NCBI GenBank assembly: GCA_024529925.1 | Contig: JAFEUB010001108.1 | Span: 527,501 to 591,500 of the forward strand | Length of the DNA stretch: 64,000 bases | Source of the DNA: Ophthalmolycus amberensis | Taxonomy: Eukaryota > Chordata > Actinopteri > Perciformes > Zoarcidae | Direction: 5' to 3' | In this document: one piece after another, positions 46,605 through 58,200 of the stretch | Position numbering within the stretch: the stretch's first letter is position 1 | How the letters are laid out: each line of letters begins with the position of its first letter | Made by a program: the position numbers and the translations under genes | The notes under the pieces: model-generated | What the model was told of the DNA's origin: nothing | Databases searched by the model: none | Seen by the model: the letters and a program-made list of their open reading frames with translations, nothing else

Positions 46605-49320
46605 ATGTTGAGGAGCCTTGTTAGACTTCAGAGCCATGTTGGAAGTATCCTCTCTCCCAGTCAAATGTGCCCAAGAAGTCAGCAATTTCGCTTTGCTCTG
46701 AATTACTCCTCAGCCACAGCAGGTAAGACACATCATCAATATGCATAATGTCTGTCTTTCTGCTGCAGCAACACATGCTGTAACTTAACCTTGCTGTGCG
46801 CGTGCTGACTGATGTGATGTGTTCTGCTGTTTCCAGAAAGAAGAAGATTTTATCAGGATGTCAGTATATCCCAAGGGGAAGGTAAGTGTCAGAAGTCACC
46901 AGAAATAGGTCGAGTATGGCAGTCCTGTGATTGATTGCTCTTCACTGTGAAGCTGAGATATGAGAGATGTGTTTAATTATTATTTCCAATTTTTCATTTA
47001 GGTGGTTTATATGAGATAAACCTAGACAGAAGAAAACTGAAAACACCAGGAGGGAAGCTGTTCACTGTGCCAAATGAAGCCCTGGCTATCGCCATCGCAA
47101 CCGAGTGGGACGCTCAAAGGGACACACTCAAGTTCTACACTATGCACCTGGTACAACTGGAGGGGGTGTAACGTTTTAAAGCTTGATATTCTTGAAGACC
47201 GCGATATTCAAAGTTATTTTTGTATTTGTTTTTTTATTTCATACACCATACCTTTGGAGCTCCTCTCTCCTCGGGATGCATTTTAAGAATTGAGACATCT
47301 TTCAAGATGGCATTCTGAAATTGATTTCCGGGTCACAGGCAGGAGGAGAGAGAGGAGACGAGAGAGTCCACTGGTAAAGGATATTTAACAAAAATGTAAC
47401 TGACTGAAAGAGAAATGTTGGTTCTCTTCCTGCAGAGTACGCTATGCAACACAGCTCTGGACAATCCCACGCAACGCAACAAGGACCAGATGATCAGTGC
47501 TGCCCTGAAGTTCCTGGACACTGACACTGTCTGGTATACTACTTATTAACTTATTAACTAAACCTCAATGAAATTTGCCTTTTAAAACTTGGCTTTATTG
47601 CCATGGATAACAACGATTACTTATTCTGTGTTCTGTACATCCATATATAGCCGGAGCTCATTTCTAACAACATCAACACAATGACAACATAGATATTAAA
47701 TGTCTATTTTATTATTTAAGCTACACCTTTTCAGTTGAAAGGCCGTGTTTGTCTGTCAGACAAAATCAATGACAAGAAAAGGATGAAACGACACACGTCA
47801 TGTCATTTCATCCTGGACTTGATTGCTAAGATGCCGTCCTGCATTCAGACAAGCTTGTCCACTTAGAATTTACATGTTGGGTTATTTGCAGAGCTATTTT
47901 TGAAAGTGACTTTCCCTGCAGTTGTGGCTTTAAATGTTACTGGTGTTTGTTTTGTGTAGTTACAGAGTCGATGAGCCCCACAGTTTGGTTGAGCTACAGA
48001 AGAATGAGTGGGACCCTGTGCTGCACTGGATGGAAAACAGGTAACAGCAGCATTAGCTTTTGTCATAGTCGAGGCATGTTAAAGCGATTTATGTACCGAT
48101 TATAGCCCTCGTGAATGTAGTTACCACATTAAATCCTTTCCTCATTGTCTATATTTCCCACAACTTAATTGCAGGTATAATGTCACTATTGGCTCCTCGT
48201 CCAGTATTTTGGGTCCTGAGATCCCAAAGGCCACCAAAGACACTTTCCGGCAACACCTGAATTCTTACACCTTCTGGTCCCTGACAGGTGAAACATCTCC
48301 AAACTGATCCGAGATAAGCACTTTTAACAATTACGTGCACTTCATGATTTAGATGATTTAACTGTGGTGCAAAATATTATCACACATACTCTGATGACAA
48401 GACTGTGTTGATAGAAATGTTTTTGTTTGTGGTAATTGTAAATAAGTAATAGTTGTGTTATTAATAATGTTTGCATTAACAGCATTTTAATGAGCTTTAA
48501 TTGTCGTAGGACAGAGCTATACAGTAATATGGTTTCTCCTGTGCAGGCCTTGAGTATGTCATCACCCAGCTGAAGTCTGTTGTGCTGTCCATGGGGATGA
48601 TTGACAGACATCTGACGGTGGAACAGGCTGTGCTGCTCTCCAGACTGGAGGAGGAATACCAGGTAGGAGAGTAGCAAAAAGATTTTAGCATCAACTTTAT
48701 TATATTATGGTATCGTTTAGCATACTTCTTTCCTTTATTAACCATAAACAAATGAGTCCTTGGTGAAGAAGCTTGGTAGTCTCTATCTTGTGACACTGTT
48801 TATAGTGCTAGTGTTGCTCATAACCACGTTATTAAGGAATCCCTTAAGACAATCTTTTATTCTTCAGTCAAAGTTTTCATTGGAATTAAATGAAGAGCAG
48901 GAAAAAAAAACATGTCGGAGGTGTAATTGCAAAAGCTCAAATGGTTTGCTTTATTTTCTCTGGAACAACAGCACCCTCCTCTGTTTTCATCACATTCCCC
49001 ATGGAACCTAAACTGGTAGCACACAATGTACCATGCAGTGTAGAAGCTGACTTTGCTAGGATTTATTTTTATTTTTATCTTGCACTGCTGCATGCAGCGC
49101 CTTCAGTGTAGCAATTAAGCCCCTGCTGCTCTCCCTGCAGACAGTCCTACTATTCTCTAACATGTGTTTTGCTCCTGCACAGATTCAGCACTGGGGAAGC
49201 GTGGAGTGGGCCCATGACTATGACATGCTTGAGCTGAGGGCACGGACTGCAGCCGGAGCTCTTTTTGTTCACCTCACATCGGAGAGTTCAACTGTCAAAC
49301 GCAAACTTATGCAGGACTGA
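46605..49320 (+). CDS. atpaf2: ATP synthase mitochondrial F1 complex assembly factor 2, 8 coding exons, 285 aa
   Basis: ATPAF2 (yeast Atp12) is a matrix chaperone that binds the F1 alpha subunit before it joins beta. Exons: 46605-46722, 46837-46881, 47002-47150, 47436-47533, 47960-48040, 48175-48287, 48547-48662, 49183-49320. All are GT-AG and the frame closes at 286 codons; the human protein has 289 residues. The N-terminus is Arg/Ser-rich without acidic residues (about 1-38), fitting a mitochondrial presequence. The ATP12 domain follows, with FYQDVSIS, LDRRKLKTPGGKLF, TLCNTALDNPTQRNKDQ, LVELQKNEWDPVLHW, LTVEQAVLLSRLEEEYQIQ and EWAHDYDMLELRARTAAGAL. The gene appears intact. Confidence 0.95.
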
Positions 49321-50040
49321 GAGGAATAAGCTCAGACATAAAACTCTCAGTGAGCACACCTCAAACTGAGAACACACCAAGCAGCTCAGTGTATCCATGC
49401 TTGAATATCCATTCAGACAAACAACACATCCTGTTTGTTGTGTTTAGCAGTGACAGCTGCTTTGTCTGCGATCTGTTCATAGAGTCATCCCAATCCAGTG
49501 AAAAACATTGGCTGTGTTTTTGCAGTGTTAATATGTGGCAGCTGCCAAGTGTGCCACCCCTCTCCAAGTTTCCAGTCATCCGTAACATTTTGGACACTGT
49601 GCATGGTTTCAGGAGAATAGTGACTAATGGTATTTGTTTGGTGGTGGAATGTTAATTCCGTGTCTGCTTTCGCTCTGTGCCACATTTGTATATTGACAAG
49701 CACATTATGCTATCCTAACAGCACACTATCCATACTCATTGTGCTGTTTAAAGGGTTTGGTAATGGTACACTGCAGGAGGTGCAATAGGTGAAACATGCT
49801 GCATTCAAATTATTTTCTGTAATTAAGATTGCCTTCATCCAGGTTGTATGTATTTCGTTGTTTTTAAGATTAAATGCTGCACACAGAAGACATATTCATC
49901 AGTATCCTCTCCACTTCACAGTTAGGTTTCTGCAAAAAGTTTAATTTGTTTGCAGAAAAGAAGACTGCATCCTCATCCAGCAGAAAGTCTTGTTGCTTTT
50001 ACAGTTGAAATTAAATAAACAATGTCTGTGCCCTTTCCAC
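49321..50040 (+). other. atpaf2: 3' UTR of atpaf2
   Basis: Non-coding after the TGA stop; an AATAAA at 50,014-50,019 is the likely polyadenylation signal, followed by a TGTCTGTG-rich stretch. Confidence 0.6.
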
Positions 50041-50229
50041 CTTCTGTAAGCAAAATGTCAGTAAAGATTATAGTGAATTAAAACCCAAACAAGGCAAAAG
50101 TATACTTACAGATGTCTGTCAAAAGGAAGTGTAACATGTGTATGTTGTGTGTCTATATAGAATCTGTCAGGATGAGTGCTACAGTCATAAAATTGCCGTT
50201 AGAGTTTTATTGATGCAACCTTTGGTGCC

Positions 50230-50399
50230 TTTTTATTTACAATCGCCCAACTCTCATGATGGATGTTGCAGCTGTCCAATCACGCCAAAGGTCAGGATTT
50301 CTGGGCCAATCACGTTGCTGTGTAGGCGGGACATTTAGGACGTTTCCTCATGTTTAATCGTCATCAACCCATGGACTGACTTGTTTGTTGTCGAGCAAG
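50230..50399 (+). promoter_or_regulatory. tom1l2: Promoter and 5' UTR of tom1l2
   Basis: Two CCAATCACG elements (CCAAT at 50,276-50,280 and 50,306-50,310) and a GGCGGGAC box lie 60-125 nt upstream of the start codon, with no TATA box. Spacing of 30 bp between CCAAT boxes suits NF-Y-type promoters. Confidence 0.55.
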
Positions 50400-53300
50400 A
50401 TGGAGTTCCTTTTGGGAAATCCTTACAGTACCCCAGTGGGGCATTGCATTGGTATGTAACCAGATGTTTAGGAAGCGACACCTTGTGACGTTAGCTGTGT
50501 ATGTCCTGTGAAATGCATCAATGTTGTGCGATGGGTCATTTACGTGCTCGCTACCTTTAGCATGCTAACGTGTCTGAATGAGTTCTCTACAGCTGGACCG
50601 TTAGCCGCCTAGCTAAGTGGTAGTTGCGGTAACATCCCTTGTCACTTTGATAGCAGTACGTTTAACAAACTAAATGTCTGTTTTCTGTCGTTGTCAATCA
50701 GCTAAATATATATGAGATATCTTATTAAAGGGTGACTGATACACTGACTGATAGAAGCTAACGTTAACAGTCGGCTAGCTGCCAGACATCGTCTTATGAT
50801 TGGTCTGCTGTCCTTTACTCAGACGTCTCTTTTAGCTTATTTTCTTAACTGAATACTTGTGTGTTTCCAGAGAGAGCCACCGATGGCTCTATGCAAAATG
50901 AGGACTGGACTCTTAACATGGAAATATGTGACCTAATCAATGAAACGGAGGATGGGTGAGTACCAAGGGGGGAAAAAAACAATGAATATCCTCATCTGTT
51001 ATTGATTAACCCTCTTATATGCACTGGCTTTAGATAATGCATTGCTGGAGCTGGATATTTTATCAGAGTCAATCTTTTCCCTTTTCCTATGTCATACTAA
51101 GAGAAGACAGCCCAGCTCTGGCTGTGTAAGGTGGATTTATGCAAGGCCTCGTTGCTTATCTCATTCCTCCATTAACCTTGCACTGTATGTTTAAGCCGGT
51201 GTGTGGCGTCCAGGTCTTGTTTGTTCAGCGGGTTGTAAACTGTCTAACCCAGGGCAGTGTGCTGTGTATCAGCGGTAAAAATAGGTCTCACTCAACATTT
51301 TTCTCCCCTCTGGGGAATGTACGGGGTGTTATACACAAACTGCTGTGAGGCTGATTTGATCTGTTACTGGTGGTCAAAGAATTGAAAAGTTAATCATTAC
51401 TGCCTTAGAGTTAAACATCCACTTTGTTCATGCAGAGATGTGAAAAGTCAAAGAATCATTGGCGTGTACCTGTGCCTGGTATTCAGCTTTCATGCAGGTG
51501 TGTCCATCATTCTGCCATTCAAAATGCCCCTTAAAGACTATGCTATCCTTGTGTGCTTAATGTGTGTGTGTGCAGGCCAAAGGATGCGATCAGAGCAGTG
51601 AAGAAGAGGCTGAATGGCAACAGGAACTATAGGGAAGTGATGTTGACTTTAACGGTGAGTTAAAAGTGGAACGCAGCTACACTGTATTTACAAGCTACAG
51701 TTATTCATGTAGTCTCGTCCTTCTACTGTCACAATCAGACGACTAAGTGTGAAATTAAGTGTTATTGTGTTCTTTTCTGTCGCTTAATGTAATATGTATA
51801 ATCTGCACTTCACAGATAATTTAAAACATGTCCATCTACATGTGGGTTTCAAAACTTAGGATGCCTATAACAGGATTCATAGTGACGGTGATTTCTTCTC
51901 TGCATCCATCAGGTCCTGGAGACGGGTGTGAAGAACTGCGGCCATCGTTTCCATGCTATGGTCACTAGCAGGGACTTTGTTGATGGCGTGCTCGTTAAAA
52001 TCATCTCCCCTAAAAACAACCCGCCCACAATCGTTCAAGACAAAGTACTTGCCCTGATTCAGGTAAGAGAATTGGGGAAATTGCTTGCACGTTCGCATCG
52101 TCGGTGCATGTCATTCGCATTAAAGTTATTGAGTCTTTACATTTTCTTTGTTAATGCCACAGTACATCAATGTGACAGAAAGCTGGTGTTTCGGATTTGG
52201 GTTTCCGGTGTCGGTGTTTAGTAAAGTATGTGTGGGTGTGTTACGGTCCAAAAGGTGTCCTGTCATCCCCGGGCAGAGCCTCGGGTAAAGTGCAGTGTCT
52301 CCAGGGCTTCAGCCAGGAGCAGCTCTCGTTACCTGTCACAGCTCGGGTAGCGCTGCTAGACCCATGTGGGCGGCTCTTATTTCCGCCACTGAAACCATGT
52401 GATTACACTTTACAACATGGATCCTCGATGGGGAAGGGATCCATTGTTGCTTGTTTGTCTAGTCATTAGGCGGGCCAGCTGGGAAAACGGTGTGGGAAAA
52501 TGTTTCGAGCAGCACTCCCTTTACACAACAGCGAGAGTATTGTTGGCGAGATGTGTAATACCCGGCTGAGCTGCAGACTGCGGTTGTGTTGAGCAGCGCC
52601 CGAACCACCTGTTTCAACTCTCAGTGGTCAGTGTACCTTTTGTGGAAGTGAGCATTGTGTGCACAGTTAATAGTCCTGACAACGCTAAAGCAATTCTAAG
52701 TTGATATATTCCAAGAGCCAAACTCTTAGCAGCCTCGGTCAGAGTCCTTGTGCACTTGTTTTTGAGCAGTTGCAATGGATTATGACCCGGTTTAGCTATT
52801 CCCACTGGTGAGAGAAAAGAAGCCATGGAGCTTCGTGGTTTACTGACTGAATGTATTCAAGGCAGACAAACAGAAATGATCAGAGAGCAGGCCTCTTTAA
52901 CATTCTCACATCCCTTGCTTTGTGTGCTGTGTCAGCCCTCCCTTTCCCCATTTTTTGTCTATTCAGTCTCCCTCTCATTCCGTTTAACTCTTTTCACTCT
53001 TTTCTCCCCCTTCCCTTCTCCAGGCATGGGCTGATGCGTTCAGGAGCAGTCCGGACCTCACGGGTGTGGTCCAAGTCTATGAGGAGCTAAAGAGGAAAGG
53101 CATCGAGTTCCCCATGTCGGAGCTGGAGACCCTGTCACCTATACACACACCTCAGCGGGTAGGAGGCGTCATACTAAGTAGGGCTGCAAAAAAAATCACA
53201 TTTTGTTCTAAAATAACTAGTGCTGGGCACGTTAATGCGTTATTATCGCGTTAACGCATTAATTAATTAACGCCGACAATTATTTTGAAAGTCCGTTGCT

Positions 53301-55224
53301 CACTGGCAGCGGTGGATGAATGGAGACTACTGGACATCGCTGGTAAAGTCAGCAGACACTCAGATCTCCGTGGTCAACTCAGCAGACACTTACATGTTAG
53401 TGCACCTATATGCTGACATTCACGGTAAACGCATTTAAACGGCACAGATCGGGAGCGAGCGAAGGACTTTGAAAGTTAGCGGAAACATTAACGTGATACA
53501 ACATCCGGTTTCTTCAGACGAACATCCGGTTTTCAGAATAAGATGCCAACAAAGTATGAATTATATTCACATTAAGTATAAAACATGCTGCATCTCGTGA
53601 GTTAAAGGGAAAATATACCTAAAGTGTCTTTATTCTTTGATCGCTGGGTAAACCATCATCACCTCGGAGTTACAGCATTATATTGATGAACAGTAGAGCT
53701 GCATTCACATGCTCAGACTGTCATGAAGACACACATTTAGCTGAAACGTGCTGAAACATGCTATTCCTGTTGCACAGCAGTGGAACGTTTCACATACAGT
53801 CACACACTGAGCACAGATAGGGAAGAGATAGAACTGCTGCTGTGTAAAGGGAATACTGCTGTTAAAAATAACCTGATTTGTTTAAAGTGTTTGCAAACCA
53901 AATGTTATTGCACCTTTGTTCATATAGCAGTACTTTTAAAATAAAAGTGCGCAATACACTACTTTTGAATTCATTGTTGAACTTTGCCATAACAATGTGA
54001 TTAATCGCGATTCATCGCAAAAAATACATGCGATTAAAAAAATTATAATCGTTGCCCAGCACTAAAAATAACACGTAGGTACGAACTATTCGAATATTTG
54101 TTATCTATTTTATTCCTGTTGCTCGCTTAGAAAGCACCACAATGGATGAATAACGGCTGAATTGTGACGTTGGATAGGCTTAGGGTCATACCAACTTGCT
54201 GTTCTTTGCCATCATTACAGCTGCTGTTGAATTATTCCTCATTCAGCTCGACCTAAAGTTAGTTTGTTTTTTTTAAACCGTTTTTATTACTAATATATTT
54301 GCGAATTTAGAATATTTGTTGGCAGCCCTAATGCTGAGCAGCTTAAATGTGTACATATACAGTATAATAATACAGTATATCTTTTCTCTGTTGCTTCTAG
54401 TTGGCTTCTGCTCCAGAGGGCGACTCCACCCTACATAAGTTCAGCGTCCCTCCTCAGCCCACGCCACAGGCTGTCCCACCAGCCTACACCGCCCCTCAGG
54501 TCCCCAACATTCTCGCCTCTGGATCCGTCAATCCTACACCTGAACAGGTACAGAGCTACTCCCATAAACACACTGAGGCTAAACGGCTGGTTCACATTTG
54601 TACTCGCCCTGTAGCGACCTGACAGACTCCTACAGATTCTGGTTTCTTCTTTTGGTCAGTGTTGAGTTTGACTTTGTTAAGCTTGTGTTCACACTACGAC
54701 CATTTGGAGTGGCAGCAACTGGATGTTTCAACAGTTGTCCAATCATTACTTGTAGCTAGCTATTTCAATTGTTCATTATTTTTGAGCTAACGTTAAGTAT
54801 TTCAACTGTTTACGTGTAACGTTTAGCTATCTGTTTCAAATTCTCTGCTCCTTTGCTGTGTAGTCTAACTTTCAATTACAACACATGGTGTATCAGTTTT
54901 GTTACAATGGACTCAGGATGATTGGCAGCTTATGTGTTATGTTAATCTATTAAAGGTCCGCATCATATCATTTGCATTTTTTAAATTACCCCCGGTCTGG
55001 ATTCACTGTCCTAAGCGATACTATTGGCTTCAAATTTGATAATTCTTAATAATATACTAACTGTAGATGAATTCAACTCTATGACATCACAGATTTGCCG
55101 GCTGCGCAGTGAGCTGGACGTTGTTCGTGGAAACACTAAAGTGATGTCGGAGATGTTGACTGAGATGGTCCCAGGACAGGAGGAAGCTTCAGACTATGAG
55201 TTGCTACAGGCAAGGGGGGGGGGG

Positions 55225-55266
<42 letters not shown>

Positions 55267-58200
55267 AAATATAGAATACAACTAGTTGAGGATGCATGTA
55301 CAAAGCATTAAGAACAGTAACCTGAGACCACTATTTAATACCCATGTGTGTGTGTGTGTGTTTAGGAGCTGAACAGGACTTGTAGAGCCATGCAGCAGAG
55401 GATGGTGGAGCTCATCTCCTGTGTTGCCAATGAGACAGTGACTGAGGAGCTGCTCCATGTCAACGATGACCTCAATAACATTTTCCTACGCTACGAAAGG
55501 TCAGAACACACAGAAAAAAAAATGAAGGTTCATACAAAAAAGTATGCATATCGAAACACTGTCTTTTCTCCAACATCATTGTATGTTTGCACAGATCTGG
55601 TGCGGTAAACACTGAGATTTGTTGTTGTTGTTTTCTTCCATGTTGTCCTTCCTTGATGGTGGCCTTAGGTATGAGAGGTTTAGGTCTGGGAGGTCCTCAG
55701 CTCACAGTGTCAACAATGGGGTGAGTCAGCAGTTAGTAACTAATGTTCGGATCCGATACCGTTGAAAGCTCTGAGCTAGTCCTTCTGTGTCGTCTTTTTG
55801 CTCATGTTTTCTCACCCTCTGATGTCGGCACCTTTCAGTGTCAGCAATGTGGACTTGCATGTCACGCGCTGTTATCCGTCAGGGATTTACCAGATTTACA
55901 TGCCTAATTAAATGGAAATCCAATAAAGACATGCATGCGTTTCCTTTCATTATAAAATGCAAAGCAAATTCAATCATTTTGAATATTCTGTCTACAGTCA
56001 GTGCAGGCCTGTTGCATTTAAGTCCAGTCCAGCAGGGGGACACATTGACTGTGACAACACAGGAGTCGATGCAAAGCACAGTCATTGCATGTCGGGACGG
56101 GGGTTGGGATGGTTGCATGTAGAGATCCACTAGTGTTGTCCATGCCAGAATGAAAAACAACCAAGAGTCCAGTCAGAGCTGTGGACCAGTGGTTTATGCC
56201 CAAAAAGGTGCTTTAGGATTCATCAGCCAAGAGACCAGACGGCCAGTTGCAGCATCAGATAGGAGTCATTTTTTAATATCACTTTTATATGCCTGTTTTT
56301 TTTACTTTTATCTCACACAGAAGCCTCACTTTTGTGCTGATCAGCTTCTATTTATCATGCTTTGTCACAGCTGTACTGAAATACATGCCTGCCTTGCAAT
56401 ATTCCCTCAACTTCATGTACTATATAATATATGCTTTAAGTAGGAGTCTCTCTGTCTTCATGCCTTTTTTTCCCTCCGTTTCCTCTCGTTTCCATCTCAT
56501 CTCTGTATGTACCGATTCATATTTTCTTAGTTATACAACAAAAAACCAACTTGGACCAAAAACATTGCCAGGAATCTGATGAAAAGCATGGGGGCAAGGC
56601 TACTTTGTTGGAACATGCTTACCCCTTCATTGGGTTTCCAGTTAATCAGGCATGCTATATCTTCCACAGATATCATGTCACTACAGTGTGTCCCTGCACA
56701 GGCATGTTAATGGTATTCACTGTCTCTTCCTTTCTGTTCTTTTCTGTTCTTCTGTTTCTGTGGCTAGCTGAGACAGGCAAGTATGAAAATATTGTCCCTA
56801 AATGACCAGCCTCACCCCACAGCGACTCTTGAAACATGGCTAGATGTAATATGGGCCCGGCCTCCACCTCCACCAGTATCTGTCACCCCCATATGGCATG
56901 TTTTGACTTTGCAGCCCCCCCAACAGCCAATTAAATGATAAAGCCTGGAGGTAGACTGACAGTGACACGAGCTTTAACATGGCACTAAGTGAATGTGACC
57001 CTTGAATCACTGTCATGTTGTGTTTGCATTATCTCAAACAGTCAGGGTTTGGGATTTGTAAAATGGTCTTAATATATTAACTCCTCCAGAGCCCAAATAT
57101 GGAATACTCCGTCCTCCCTCCCTGCTGTATTCCTACCTTCTTAAGGGGATTGTTTTGTCCTAATGGATAACATCACTTTCATTGTTATTGACAACACTAA
57201 CCCCACATAAAAAGCTAAACGTGTCTCTGATGAAGAGCAATATTCCTGTAACCCCCTTAAGAAACAGGTTTTTCAAAAGGTTACTTAATTTCATGCTTAT
57301 CCTCAGTTACAGACATTTTCATGCTCTCCTGAAGCTAACTCACATGTTTTCCAAGGTTGTACTTCTTATCATGAACCATGCCCTCATTTCCTTTTATTTG
57401 AACCACAATGTTCTTTTCTTTGCTTTATTCTCGACACATACGCTATGTAACCCTTCCTTTTCCTTCGACTTCCACAAAAAGGATTTGTTTTGTTGCTCAT
57501 GAGCCAGAAACCCATAAATCCTTCAATTAGCTTTTTACACGAAACAAAGAGCTGTAGTGTTTCTCATCAGTTCTTCTTCAGCAGGTCTTGAGCGAGGCTA
57601 CGGAGGACAACCTCATAGACCTCGGCCCAGGCTCCCCAGCAGTGGTCAGCAACATGCAGAACGCAGCCCCGTCCAGCTTGCCTCCCACCATCACAGCCCA
57701 CGCGGCACGGCCCTCCTCCCCGGCCACCTTGGCCTCCCGCCTGGCCGGCCTTGGTATGTGAGCCCAAACCTCAGTCATCAAGCCGAGCGCTCGCTCTGAG
57801 ATAACGACAATGATGTTCTTCTTCTGCAGCTTTCTATACTAAACTGTAATCGCATATTGTAGGTTGTACTTACAATCGCTGCTAAGAGCTGGTTGTGTTT
57901 CTGAACATATGTCAGACTTGGCTGAAACAAACCAACATAAGGAGCTTTGCTAGATTCGCCTGCAGGCTAGCTAGCTAGCTAGCTAGCTATGTGTTGATGA
58001 AGACAAACCAAGTCTCCTCAGGCTGAAAGTATAGTTTGTATAGAGACTATATCTGAAAACGAGAAAGACAACACTTTGGGAAATACTTGCATTTAACCTT
58101 CTTACTGATGGTTAGATAGAAGATGGGCAGTTTTAATGCTAAGCTAACTCTTGGCTCTAGTGCCATAGCTAATGCACAGATATCGGAGTGGTATTGATCT

